DNA from: Planctomycetota bacterium | Lineage (GTDB): Bacteria; Planctomycetota; Planctomycetia; Isosphaerales; Isosphaeraceae | Reading direction: 5' to 3' | Length of the DNA: 43,718 bases | NCBI GenBank assembly: GCA_021791715.1 | Contig: JAJYWB010000053.1 | Coordinates: 1 to 43,718 of the forward strand | The notes under the pieces: generated by a model | Database searches by the model: none | What the model was told of the DNA's origin: nothing | The model's input: the letters and a program-made list of their open reading frames with translations, nothing else | Part shown: positions 34,875 to 43,718 of the stretch, piece after piece | How positions within the stretch are numbered: position 1 is the first letter of the stretch | Layout of the letters: the number at the start of each line of letters is the position of its first letter | Made by a program: the position numbers and the translations under genes

Positions 34875-35833
34875 TGAAATGGCTGGAAGCGATCCTCCTC
34901 GGTTTGGTACAAGGCGTGACCGAATTCCTTCCCGTTTCGAGCGACGGTCATCTCAAGGTGACGCAAAGCCTGCTCGATCTGGCGAACGGCCGCACGACCT
35001 CGGGAGAAGACGCGCTCTTTTTTGATATTGTTCTTCATATCGGCACGCTTTTGGCAATTTTGATTTATTATCGATCGGTCGCGCTCAAAAGCGCGCGGGG
35101 GTTGCTGAACATCGAGCCAGTCGTCCCGATTTACAACAAAAGCATTATCATAAGAGCGTGCGTTTTAGCCGCGATCGCGACCGCTCCGCTCATTCCTTAC
35201 GCGATCTTGAAGAAGCGGCTGGAATCGGCGTTCGAGAGCCTGACGATCACGGGGTGCGGCTTTTTGGTCACGGCGACGGCGCTTTTGATCACGTATAAAC
35301 TTTCGGGCGGGAATAAAGGTCCGCGCGAGATGAAATGGTATGACGCTTTGTTAATCGGTGTGGCGCAGGCGTTCGCGCCGCTGCCGGGGGTGAGCCGGAG
35401 CGGCCTGACGATCACGACGGCTCTCGCGCTCGGGCTCGATCGCGGCTGGTCGGTCGGATTCAGTTTATTGATCGCGATACCCGCGATCACGGGAGCGTCG
35501 GTTTTCGCGATCAAAGATTTTGATCCCAAATCGACCCCGGCCGAAGCTTACGCTCCGATGATCACGGGGGCGATCGTCGCGGGAGTCGTCGGTTATTTCG
35601 CGATCTCGTGGCTGGCGCGGGTTGTGCGCGGCGGCAAGCTTTGGTATTACTCTGTATACCTTGTGGTTCTCGGTTTCGCGGTGATCGCGTGGGGGCTCGC
35701 TGGAGGAGATCGGCGCGGTGGGAAATCGACCGGAGTTATCGCTGTGGACCGCGCCCAGGGGATCGAGCGCTCTCGCTCGATCGATCGAACGACGGACGTC
35801 AAAGTCTCTCGACCGCGCGGTCTGGATTTTTGA
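34874..35833 (+). CDS. uppP: Undecaprenyl-diphosphatase UppP (BacA)
   Basis: 319 residues, with AAGGAA about 9 bases before the ATG. This integral membrane enzyme recycles undecaprenyl pyrophosphate for cell-wall precursor export. The two signatures are present: LGLVQGVTEFLPVSSDGHL near the N-terminus (Asp where Thr is usual) and PGVSRSGLTITTALALGLDR. About eight helices are seen. The last 40 residues (from GGDRRGGKSTG) are hydrophilic and unlike the family; they lie in the 116-bp overlap with the next gene, so the frame may have been extended at its end. Confidence 0.92.
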   Translation: MKWLEAILLGLVQGVTEFLPVSSDGHLKVTQSLLDLANGRTTSGEDALFFDIVLHIGTLLAILIYYRSVALKSARGLLNIEPVVPIYNKSIIIRACVLAAIATAPLIPYAILKKRLESAFESLTITGCGFLVTATALLITYKLSGGNKGPREMKWYDALLIGVAQAFAPLPGVSRSGLTITTALALGLDRGWSVGFSLLIAIPAITGASVFAIKDFDPKSTPAEAYAPMITGAIVAGVVGYFAISWLARVVRGGKLWYYSVYLVVLGFAVIAWGLAGGDRRGGKSTGVIAVDRAQGIERSRSIDRTTDVKVSRPRGLDF

Positions 35834-38800
35834 ATCGCGGCTCGCTTGCGAGCGACCTCCTCGTGAGATCGCCGGATGTTTAAGTGCGGATAAGACGAAT
35901 CGCGCGTGGGTCTGGGACGATTTTTGGCGGTTCGTGCGCAACGGATTCGGCGCGAAGGCGCCCAAGATCCTTTCTCCTGCGGCGGCTTCGGCGGCGCTCG
36001 ATATCGCGATCGATCGCGAGCTTCGCGCCGGCCGGTTGACTTTCGTCTCACGCGTGATCGATCTCCCCGGCTTTCGTCGCCGCCTGGCGCGTCGCGTCGA
36101 GCGCTGGACCCGCTCGGAGGCCGATCCGATCGAACTCTTTCGCTCGTCGAACGCGGAGACGGTCGAACTCGGTTCGATCTACGCGGCGTATCGCGAGATC
36201 TTGGTCGAACTCGCCGCGGTCGACGACGCCGGGCTCGAAGCGTGGGCTTCTCGAGCGATCGCGAATTCGGCCGATTCCTCAATTAAAGAAATTGGATCTC
36301 TCAATATCATCGAGCCGGAATTCTTGAATAAGTCTCGAACGCGGGCGATCGCGTCTTTGGCGAATCGATCAATACCAATACATGTCGTTTTATCTTATAA
36401 TCCCGAACCCGCGCTCGCCGAGGCTTTCGCTCCCGCGATCCGAATGCGCGAAACGCTGACGCGAGCGGGCTTCAGAACGATCGATCACCGATCGGACTCG
36501 GCGAATCGATCTTCGGCTCAATCCGATCGACCCGCCGACTCCGAGAGTTCGACGGAAATCGATCGCCCGGCCGATTCCGATCGTCCCGCGGGCTTGCGTG
36601 CGATCGAAACCGAGACGTTTCGATCCGACGCGCGGAGTCGCCCCAAAAGCGCGCGAACCGACGGAGTGACGATCGCGGGAGCTCCGCGCGGCGAGGGACA
36701 AGCGCTCGTCGCGGCGCGGCGAACGCGCGACCTGATCGACCAAGGTGTCGATCCCAAAGATATCCTAATGGTTTTTCGACGGTGGGACGATCAGGCTCGG
36801 ATTCTGGTCGAAACGCTTCGTTCGTGGGGGATCGCGACGTGCGGCGGCGAAAGGCGCGCCGCGGCGACCGACCCGGCGTTTTCGGCGCTCCGCGCCGCGA
36901 TCGAACTTCCCCTCGACGATTGGGAGACCGACGACCTGATCCGGCTCTTGCGCCACGGCCGGTTTCGCCCCTCGGCCGAATGGAACGACTCGCCTCTTTC
37001 GCTCGCTCTCGCCGCGGCGGCGATTCGAGACTCGGGGGCGTTTCGCGGCATCAATACAATCAAACATCATGTGAATGATATTATCAAAGAAAATGAGCCC
37101 CAATCCGATAAGCATAGGTCGCGCGGTCGATCGCGGCGGATCGCCGCGGCGCGTAAGGCGATCGACGCGCTCAATTATCTCGAGTCGATGATTGAACCGC
37201 TCGTCGAGCCGCGAACGTGGCGGGAACGCGTCGAGCGGCTCCGAAACCTCGCCGATGAATTCGGCCTTAACGCCGAACCGGAAGTCGGCGAGCGCGCCCG
37301 CGAAAAAAAATCAACGAAAGTCGCTTTGGAATCGCGCGCCCGGGGGTCGCAACCGATTAGGAGAACGGCGCTTGAGCATTTGTTTCAGGGTCTTGAAGAC
37401 GAGGCGGACGTTCTCGACGAACTCGATCAAGGCGAGCTTTTGTGGCCTTGGGAGGCTTTCGTGCGCCGCGTCGTCGCTTCGGCGCGCGAGCTCGAATTCG
37501 CCGATCCCGACGATTACAGCGAGGGAGTCGCGGTTGCGACGATCCAAGAAGCCTCGGGAGCGTGTGTTGATCACCTGTTGATCGTCGATCTCGCCGAGGG
37601 GACGTTCCCCGATCGATCCGCGGTCGAGGCGATGCTCGCGACCGTGATCGACGCTCCTCACGAAGCCGACGACGCGGACGGCTCGGATTCGGTCGATCGA
37701 TCGACCGACCCCGAAGGCGACGATTGGAATTCGGCGTTCGTGGACGATTTCTATGAAAAAGATGATAACAGCGAAGTGAACGCCGTCGACGGCGATTATC
37801 ATTCGGCGCGAAGTCGGATGCGTAACGAGCCTTACGCGCGTGAGACGTATCGGTTTTCGCGGTTGATCGGATCGGCGAATCGATCCGCGACGTTCGTTTA
37901 TCCGACGACCGACGAATCGGGTCGAGCGATGTTGACCGCGGGCTTTTTGGACGACGTGCGTCGGACGTTCGCCGATTCGGCCGAGCCTCGTTTCGCGGCG
38001 CCGGTCGTTCGGCTTAACGCGATTCCTCCCGTCGAACTCGCCGCGGCGCCCGCCGAGCTTCGCGTGCTCGCGATCGCGCGAGCCGCGATCGACGGCGACG
38101 CCTCGATTTTGAATCAAATTGTAAAGATCCCGGAACATCGCGATGTTTTAACGGGATCGGCGTTCGCTTTTTTGGTCGGTCACGCGCGGGATCGTCGCGG
38201 CGGGAAATTCGGGCGCTACGACGGAATGATTCGCGATCGGCGAGCGATCGCTCGGATTCGTGCGCGATACGATTCGAATGCGTCTTTCAGCGCCGGCCGG
38301 CTCGAAACCTACGCGCTCTGTCCCTTTCTGACGTTCCTTAAGGAGGCTTTGGGAATCGAGGAAGCCGTCGATCGCGGCGAGCTTGAAATCGACGCGCGTC
38401 GTCGCGGCGGGTCGCTCCATCGATTTCTTGAAATTGTCCATCATAAATTGATCGATCTTCATGTATCGGATAAAGCGACGCTCGCCGAACGGATCGAGCT
38501 GACGATCGAGCCCGCGATCGATCAGCTTCGCGACGAATCGCCTCCTCCCGACGGTCCGATCGCAGCCGAGATCGCCTCGATCGACGAGGATCGGACCAGG
38601 AACTTCGGCGTCGCGTACCGCGGACAGTGCCTCGATTACGCGAAAAAATCGAACGACGCCGCGCTGCCGCGCGAACTCGAATGGGATTTCGGCGGCGACG
38701 ACGACGAGACGCACCCTCCGTTGATTCTCGGTTCGGGAGAACGCTCGGCGCGAATCCGGGGACGAATCGATCGGATCGACGTCGAGGAAACCGAAGATAC

Positions 38801-39245
38801 GATCCGATATCGCGTGATCGATTACAAAACGCGAAAAGGGAAAAATAAAAACGAATTGCTCGAAGGGTTGGCGATCCAGCCGCCGCTGTACGCGATGGCT
38901 TATGAAAATTTCATTAAACAACAACACGATCGCGACGGAATCGAGCCGACGCCGATCGATTTCGGTTACTGGATTCTCGAGAAGCAAGGTTACGGCAAAC
39001 TCGTCAAGTTCACCGACGACGGTCGAGGCGGGTGGCGCGATCGCCCGCTCGACTGGCCGAGGTATCGCGAGGCGTTCGAGAAATACGTTCTCGATCTGGT
39101 CGAGAGCCTGCGGAACGGCCGATTTCCGGTCAAATCGAAAGACGGAGATTGCACAAGCTATTGCGCGTTTCGCCTGACCTGCCGGATCGCGCAGGCGCGG
39201 CGCTCGGGCAAAATATGGGACGACGCGCCAAGGCTTAATATTTAG
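35718..39245 (+). CDS. addB: AddB/RexB-like nuclease subunit with iron-sulfur cluster
   Basis: 1175 residues from GTG 35718, with GGAGGAG 9 bases upstream. The N-terminal two thirds follow the inactive helicase-like fold of AddB, with stretches such as EGQALVAARRTRDLIDQGVD, EASGACVDHLLIVDLAEGTF and FSRLIGSANRSATFVYPTTD. The C-terminus is a RecB-type PD-(D/E)XK nuclease: a first cluster Cys in YALCPFLTFLKE (near 867), GGSLHRFLE (near 897), IDRIDVEET with YRVIDYKTRKG (near 1034), and CTSYCAFRLTC (near 1144-1154), giving four Cys for a 4Fe-4S clamp. Together with the next gene it should process double-strand DNA ends for RecA. Low-complexity acidic and Ser/Arg runs (about 255-300 and 645-690) interrupt the fold. 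Confidence 0.85.
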   Translation: MGNRPELSLWTAPRGSSALARSIERRTSKSLDRAVWIFESRLACERPPREIAGCLSADKTNRAWVWDDFWRFVRNGFGAKAPKILSPAAASAALDIAIDRELRAGRLTFVSRVIDLPGFRRRLARRVERWTRSEADPIELFRSSNAETVELGSIYAAYREILVELAAVDDAGLEAWASRAIANSADSSIKEIGSLNIIEPEFLNKSRTRAIASLANRSIPIHVVLSYNPEPALAEAFAPAIRMRETLTRAGFRTIDHRSDSANRSSAQSDRPADSESSTEIDRPADSDRPAGLRAIETETFRSDARSRPKSARTDGVTIAGAPRGEGQALVAARRTRDLIDQGVDPKDILMVFRRWDDQARILVETLRSWGIATCGGERRAAATDPAFSALRAAIELPLDDWETDDLIRLLRHGRFRPSAEWNDSPLSLALAAAAIRDSGAFRGINTIKHHVNDIIKENEPQSDKHRSRGRSRRIAAARKAIDALNYLESMIEPLVEPRTWRERVERLRNLADEFGLNAEPEVGERAREKKSTKVALESRARGSQPIRRTALEHLFQGLEDEADVLDELDQGELLWPWEAFVRRVVASARELEFADPDDYSEGVAVATIQEASGACVDHLLIVDLAEGTFPDRSAVEAMLATVIDAPHEADDADGSDSVDRSTDPEGDDWNSAFVDDFYEKDDNSEVNAVDGDYHSARSRMRNEPYARETYRFSRLIGSANRSATFVYPTTDESGRAMLTAGFLDDVRRTFADSAEPRFAAPVVRLNAIPPVELAAAPAELRVLAIARAAIDGDASILNQIVKIPEHRDVLTGSAFAFLVGHARDRRGGKFGRYDGMIRDRRAIARIRARYDSNASFSAGRLETYALCPFLTFLKEALGIEEAVDRGELEIDARRRGGSLHRFLEIVHHKLIDLHVSDKATLAERIELTIEPAIDQLRDESPPPDGPIAAEIASIDEDRTRNFGVAYRGQCLDYAKKSNDAALPRELEWDFGGDDDETHPPLILGSGERSARIRGRIDRIDVEETEDTIRYRVIDYKTRKGKNKNELLEGLAIQPPLYAMAYENFIKQQHDRDGIEPTPIDFGYWILEKQGYGKLVKFTDDGRGGWRDRPLDWPRYREAFEKYVLDLVESLRNGRFPVKSKDGDCTSYCAFRLTCRIAQARRSGKIWDDAPRLNI

Positions 39246-39283
39246 AATAATATGCTCATAAAATTTTTTGAAAGGATAAGACG

Positions 39284-42184
39284 ATGGCCGAATTGACCTC
39301 GACGCAAGCCGCGGCGATCGAGCGGACCGATCGCGGCCTGGCGCTTTCGGCGGGGGCGGGATGCGGTAAAACGCGCGTTCTCGCCGAGCGATTTTTGGCG
39401 CAGCTCGCCTCGCGGCCGGGGCGATCGCTCGCCGAACTCGTCGCGATGACGTTCACCGAGAAAGCGGCGCGCGAGCTGCGCGATCGCGTCCGAAAAACGT
39501 GCCGCGCAAGGATGATCGCCGAAACAGACGAACAAGAAATGATGTTTTGGCGCGATGTCGGCCGCGGGCTCGAAGCCGCGCCGATCGGCACGATTCATTC
39601 GTTTTGTTCCAGGTTATTGCGTCGGCATGCGCTCCGCTGCGGGATCGACCCCGAGTTCGAGGTTCTCGACGTCGCGGTGGCGCCGACTTTACGCAAGCGA
39701 TCGGTCGATCATTTTTTGGGACGTCGGCTCGCCGACCGCGACGACGATCTGCATACGCTCGCGGTCGCGTGGGGGCTCGACGCGACCCGCGAGGCGATCG
39801 AATACGTGATCGAAAAGCGCGCGATCGACGATCCCGAACGAACCGCGGGCCGATCTCCCGACGAGATCCTGGCGATCTGGAAAGGATTCCGCGACGAAAC
39901 GATCGCGCCCCGTCTCACGGCTTCGCTCAACCAAACGCTCGCCGATTGTCGCGATCGATTGATCGCGGGAGATTGTCGACAAGAAAAGATTAAATTAAAA
40001 ATCGAACAGTTGTTCGATCGAATCGAAGAATTCGCCGGCGCGACGAAACCCGAAGAATCGATCGACGCGTTGAATCGTTTAAGATCGTCGCTTTCACTTT
40101 CGGGAACGAGAGCCGAGTATTGGGCCTCGCAATCGGCTTACGACGACGTCAAGAGCGCGTTCGCCGAAACGAAGAAGGCGATCGACGATTTCCTTCAACT
40201 CTTTCAACATGATAAAATGATGACCGATCGATCGATCGATCGGTCGCTTCGGCTCGCCAGATTGGCCCGCGGCGCGATCGCCGAGCACGATCGTTCCAAA
40301 CGATCCGAAAGCCGAATCGATTTCGACGATCTGTTGATCAAAACGCGCGATCTTTTACGCGATTATCCCGATATTCGTGACGAATGCTCGCGCATGATTC
40401 GTTTTATTCTTGTGGACGAGTTCCAAGACACCGATCCCGTTCAGGCCGAGATTTTGGAGGCTCTCCGCGCGGGCGATCGAATCGTCGACGGATTGTTTTT
40501 CGTCGGCGACGTGAAGCAATCGATTTATCGTTTTCGAGGCGCCAAGCCCGAGCTATTCGGCCGATTTTCAAGCCGGATGCCGAAGGATTCTCGACTCGCT
40601 TTAACCGAGAATTTTCGAGCCTCGGCGGGTCTGATCGATTTTACGAACACGGTCTTCGCCGATCATTTTTCGGCGCCCGAGCATCGCCTTGTCCCGGGGC
40701 TCGGACGTATCGAGGAAGACCGCGATCCGCGTGTCGAATTCCTTTGGCCGATACCCGATCCGACGACCGATCGCGAGGGAGGCGACGCGGGGGTTGATTC
40801 CGACGACTCGGACTCCGATTCCAATTCCGACGTCGGATCGAAGCTGAGCGCCGACGAACTGCGCGTGATCGAGGCGAAACGCCTTGCGCGGCGGATCGCG
40901 GTGCTGCTCGACGAAGGCTTGCCGATCCGAGATCCAAAAACCGCGACGATCCGACCCGCGAACGGCGGCGATATCGCGATCCTCTTTCGCGCGATGACGA
41001 ACACCGCGGTTTATGAACAAGCTCTCACCGAGGAGGGGCTCGATTATCACATCGTGGGAGGCGCGGCGTTTTTCGCGCGCGACGAGGTTCGCGATTTGAT
41101 CAACGTTTTGGCCGCGATCGACGACCCGCTCGACGAGGTTTCGCTGACGGGAGCGCTACGAAGTCCGTTCTTCGGGATAAGCGACGAGGGGCTGTTCTGG
41201 CTGGCCGAGGGGAGCGACGCGGGACTCGTCGAGGGTTTTGAACGCGTCAATGAATTAAATAACTCAGACAAGATGATGTCTCGATCCGATCGGCGACGCG
41301 TGAATCGCGCTAGGTCGCTTTTGGCTCGTTGGCGCGGCTTGAAAGATCGCGTTCGGCCGTCCGAACTCGTCGCTTTCGTTCTTGACGAATCGGGATATGA
41401 GGCGGCGTTGCTCGCGGAATTCCTCGGCGAAAGGAAGCGAGCCAACGCGCGGAAGTTGATTCGCCTGGCTCGCAGCTTCGACGACGTCCCGGGGGTCGCG
41501 CTCGGCGATTTCGTCGCCAAACTGCGCGACGACGTCCGCACCGGTCCCCGCGAGGAGGAGGCCGCGACGACCGAGGAGGAGGGAGAAAGCATTCGAATCA
41601 TGTCGATTCATCAATCCAAAGGGTTGGAATTTCCGATCGTCGTCGTCGCCGATTTGTCGCGGCCGATCGCTCCGCGCACCGGAAAGATCTCGGTCCACGC
41701 GACGCTCGGGATCGTCGCGCGGCCCGATCCCCCTCCGGGCGCGGGAATCGGCGATCAACCCGAAGTCGGCGAAAGCCTTGGAATAATCGTTCATAAGTAT
41801 GACGACCAATATGAGGATAAGCTGGAATCTTTACGTTTATTTTACGTCGCGACGACCCGGGCGCGCGATTATCTGATTTTATCGAGCGCCGGCGAACCCG
41901 ATCGCCGCGCGAGCGGATCTCCCGCGTTGAGCCTGCTTTCGAAGCGATTCGATCTGAGGACGGGAGAGCCCCTCGTTCGGGTCGACGGCGATTGGAAGCC
42001 TCCGCTCGTGCGAGTCGTCGGCGAACTTCCTCCGCCTTTGAGCCGATCGCGCAAAGCCCCCCGTCCGTCGCGTCTCGAACTGGCGCGAACGATCACCCGA
42101 CGAATCGGATCCGAAACCGATCGCTTCGCTCTCGAATCGGCCGCGATCCGCGCCGGTCGAAAACGTAAGAAATCTGGGCGATGA
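39284..42184 (+). CDS. addA: AddA-like UvrD/Rep helicase subunit without nuclease domain
   Basis: 966 residues, with AAAGGA 8 bases before the ATG. All superfamily 1 helicase motifs are visible: Q/I (STQAAAIERTDRGLALSAGA then GCGKT), Ia (VAMTFTEKAARELRDRV), GTIHSFCSRLLR, II (FILVDEFQDTDPVQ, near 375), III (FFVGDVKQSIYRFRGA), IV, V (ESIRIMSIHQSKGLEFPIVV) and VI (LRLFYVATTRARDYLIL, near 850). The protein stops about 100 residues after motif VI, in a Pro/Arg-rich tail, whereas AddA normally continues for 200 or more residues into a second PD-(D/E)XK nuclease. Here cleavage would depend on AddB alone. It follows addB by 38 bp. Confidence 0.88.
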   Translation: MAELTSTQAAAIERTDRGLALSAGAGCGKTRVLAERFLAQLASRPGRSLAELVAMTFTEKAARELRDRVRKTCRARMIAETDEQEMMFWRDVGRGLEAAPIGTIHSFCSRLLRRHALRCGIDPEFEVLDVAVAPTLRKRSVDHFLGRRLADRDDDLHTLAVAWGLDATREAIEYVIEKRAIDDPERTAGRSPDEILAIWKGFRDETIAPRLTASLNQTLADCRDRLIAGDCRQEKIKLKIEQLFDRIEEFAGATKPEESIDALNRLRSSLSLSGTRAEYWASQSAYDDVKSAFAETKKAIDDFLQLFQHDKMMTDRSIDRSLRLARLARGAIAEHDRSKRSESRIDFDDLLIKTRDLLRDYPDIRDECSRMIRFILVDEFQDTDPVQAEILEALRAGDRIVDGLFFVGDVKQSIYRFRGAKPELFGRFSSRMPKDSRLALTENFRASAGLIDFTNTVFADHFSAPEHRLVPGLGRIEEDRDPRVEFLWPIPDPTTDREGGDAGVDSDDSDSDSNSDVGSKLSADELRVIEAKRLARRIAVLLDEGLPIRDPKTATIRPANGGDIAILFRAMTNTAVYEQALTEEGLDYHIVGGAAFFARDEVRDLINVLAAIDDPLDEVSLTGALRSPFFGISDEGLFWLAEGSDAGLVEGFERVNELNNSDKMMSRSDRRRVNRARSLLARWRGLKDRVRPSELVAFVLDESGYEAALLAEFLGERKRANARKLIRLARSFDDVPGVALGDFVAKLRDDVRTGPREEEAATTEEEGESIRIMSIHQSKGLEFPIVVVADLSRPIAPRTGKISVHATLGIVARPDPPPGAGIGDQPEVGESLGIIVHKYDDQYEDKLESLRLFYVATTRARDYLILSSAGEPDRRASGSPALSLLSKRFDLRTGEPLVRVDGDWKPPLVRVVGELPPPLSRSRKAPRPSRLELARTITRRIGSETDRFALESAAIRAGRKRKKSGR

Positions 42185-43019
42185 TTATTAGAGCATGTTA
42201 TGAAATTTGAGACGGGTATTAGTAAGAAGTTATGCTATAAACGCTCATCAGAGTCATCCCGCCAAAGTCAAATTTTACTTCCTTTTGGGGCGAAACAATC
42301 GCCTTAAAAGACCCGGGCGGACCGACGTCCGATCCGCCGGCCGTCTTCGCGGCGATCATATAAATCCTCGCTCCGACTCGGAATGCGATACCGTTCGACA
42401 CGCATAGGGCGCTAATCAAACCAATTCTCCCTCAGGCGACGCTCCCCGATGAGGAAGATTGCGACTTAACGAAAATTGTGTTCATATCTCCGAGCGTTTT
42501 CGCCTATTGTTGGCGGGATCGAACAGGATCGCAATCCTCGGATCGCGGCAAGAAAGGCCCGAAGTACCAGCAACGACTGAAGGCGACGGCAAACCGTCGG
42601 CGAACGCGACCGCGCCGACCGTTACGATGGTATGAGGTTCGACCCGCCGTCCGCCGGTCGATCCCCCGATATCCATGAGATTATGGAAGGCTTGGGCGTT
42701 CTCGACGTCGCCCTGAAGTCGCCGATCGGGTTCGCGGCCATGAGTCCCAACCGCATCGCGACTCGTTGCGCGCGATAGGAGTCCGGTCGCGACCTGCGCA
42801 ACGTCGGGACGCCGACCGCGGAGGTCTGGGCAAGGTGCATGGACCGCCAGCTCGTCGAACTCACGATCGCCCGGCGGCATCAGCCGGCGCGAGGCGACAT
42901 TCTAACTTCCGGCGGAGATCCACGATCCGTTCATGAAGCTCGGATGTGTCGTGAACCGATTCGACCTTCAATCTGATAGAAAGGCTCTCAGGTTTCGATC
43001 GAAGGAGATTCCCCGGCGC
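42185..43019. other. Gene-poor stretch with possible gene remains on the minus strand
   Basis: No intact gene is supported. On the minus strand, downstream of the leader copy B, short frames that change phase read SIRLKVESVHDTSELHERIV with DLRRKLECRLA (42861-43046), then ANPIGDFRATSRTPKPS and TIVTVGAVAFADG. These look like fragments of decayed coding sequence, but I cannot name a family. A small minus-strand frame at 42219-42419 also has no recognised features. Confidence 0.4.
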
Positions 43020-43213
43020 TCCCAATATCAACCGCCATGTTACCAAAATTCAAACCGCTCGCCACGATCGATTCATAACATACGATAGTCTTCTCGCGTT
43101 TTCTCTCAAAAAACCCCTGAAAACAAGGCTTTTCAACCGTCATGTAAGCCCCACCAAAAAATTCGAGAAAAACCAAAAACGGGTCTTGCAATCCGAACGC
43201 GCGGTCGTTAGCC
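43020..43213 (-). repeat. Duplicated gene leader, copy B
   Basis: The minus strand matches 4026-4215 on the plus strand over about 190 bp, including GTTGAAAAGCC, the TTTTCAGGGGTTTTTTGAG block, TATGTTATGAAT, TGGCGAGCGG and an ATG (43038) opening MAVDIGSAG. The frame stops after 16 codons. A TTTTCAG-GGGTTTTTT stretch resembles a weak terminator or attenuator. Confidence 0.6.
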
Positions 43214-43346
43214 TACCACACTTAGATTGATCGACGTGCTTTCGGCACTTGATGAAGATTACTGCGATCGATCGACTCTCGGCGAATTTCCCCCCTTCGC
43301 CCACGCTATGTCCTCAGGTTTGGTTTTGGTCGAGGGAACGTATCTC

Positions 43347-43480
43347 CGGGATGGCGAGGCGCCGATCGAGCCGTTTTATTTCAAATGCACCAATAAGAAG
43401 ACGGCTCTCACGGCGGTTCGCAATCCTGAAAAGATGCGCTGAGAATCATACGGCTCACACGGCGGTTCGCCCTCGCAATC
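43347..43480 (+). repeat. Diverged palindromic repeat units
   Basis: One unit reads GGCGAGGCGCCGATCGAGCC, an AT-rich spacer, then AGACGGCTCTCACGGCGGTTCGC (shown in two parts: AGACGGCTCTCACGG and CGGTTCGC). A second half-unit at 43450-43480 reads CGGCTCACACGGCGGTTCGC. They belong to the family of 1-484 and 13000-13560. Confidence 0.7.
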
Positions 43481-43503
43481 CATACGCGGCACCTTGATTG
43501 GGG

Positions 43504-43718
43504 ATGGAACACATGAGCGCGCATCACGAGACGAGACGAGACGAGACGAGACGAGACGAGACGAGAGGTAAATTACGCCGCAAGCGATCTCTGCGCGCGT
43601 TCCAACCGGAAGTGATCGCGATGGAAGAGCGTATTCCCGTCAGCGATTCGCTGGGGTCGATCGGAGGGGGCGTCGCGGCGTCGTTCCTCGCTTCAGCCGC
43701 ATGGAATCATAAGACCGA
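43504..43718 (+). CDS. N-terminus of an exported-type protein, truncated by the window end
   Basis: Open from ATG 43504 (or 43513) to the end, 71 complete codons. It begins MEHMSAHHETRRDETRR, whose repeated DETRR codons come from a pentanucleotide microsatellite. It continues RGKLRRKRSLRAFQPEVIAM then EERIPVSDSLGSIGGGVAAS and FLASAAWNHKT. A basic stretch followed by MEERIPVSD and a small-residue hydrophobic segment resembles the start of large secreted planctomycete proteins (an LEERxxP-like motif), which is an inference. GGGG lies before the first ATG. The rest of the gene is outside the window. Confidence 0.55.
   Translation, partial: MEHMSAHHETRRDETRRDETRGKLRRKRSLRAFQPEVIAMEERIPVSDSLGSIGGGVAASFLASAAWNHKT
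43526..43565 (+). repeat. Pentanucleotide microsatellite (ACGAG)8
   Basis: Eight perfect tandem ACGAG units inside the first 25 codons of the truncated gene. Since 5 is not a multiple of 3, gain or loss of a unit shifts the reading frame. Confidence 0.95.

Noticed and set aside
43227..43442. Plus-strand frame of 71 codons near the right end
   Set aside because: Its second half is a palindromic repeat unit read in a different phase from the other loci, and there is no ribosome site or family pattern.

Overview
The window reads as a chromosomal segment from a high-GC planctomycete, most likely of the Isosphaeraceae/Gemmataceae type. This is inferred from the futalosine menaquinone genes (mqnA, mqnC), a Rhodopirellula-type ECF sigma factor, the relic of a planctomycete-expanded hypothetical family, and abundant GGGAGGGCGA-type palindromic repeats. 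No rRNA or marker gene fixes the genus.

Layout. 1-5104 is a gene-poor, repeat-rich accessory patch. Two arrays of a palindromic repeat in opposite orientations (1-484 and about 4246-4790) flank a decayed hypothetical gene, an AT-rich exported TPR-like gene and a 5'-truncated RHS gene. 5105-20739 is housekeeping DNA: mqnA-mqnC, an NtrB/NtrC-like two-component pair, a secreted repeat-rich protein, a primary-type sigma factor, a tandem array of about 110 bp units, ilvD, an ECF sigma factor, an OafA-type acyltransferase and a DUF11-repeat surface protein.

21125-32060 is an integrated element of 10,936 bp in the 3' end of tRNA-Arg(TCG). Its intact tRNA lies at 32061-32134 and the duplicated 45 bp tRNA end at 21125-21169. 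It carries two tyrosine recombinases, three overlapping excisionase/AlpA-like HTH genes, a RepA-like ATPase, a CHC2-TOPRIM primase, a PD-(D/E)XK-like protein and several small unknown genes. No capsid, packaging or conjugation gene is visible, so it looks like a self-replicating integrative plasmid or satellite-type island. Both replication-side operons are preceded by homologous leaders whose flanks and 10-bp iterons are conserved while the arms of a central palindrome have been exchanged. Outside the left att, 20740-21124 holds the ends of two older related elements, each with its own variant of an 11-bp-phased site pair.

32804-42184 is again core: rimO, pgsA, uppP, and an AddB-like nuclease followed by an AddA-like helicase that lacks its nuclease domain. 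42185-43503 is gene-poor, with a degenerate leader repeated from 4026-4215. At the right edge a gene runs off the window with a pentanucleotide microsatellite inside its first codons.
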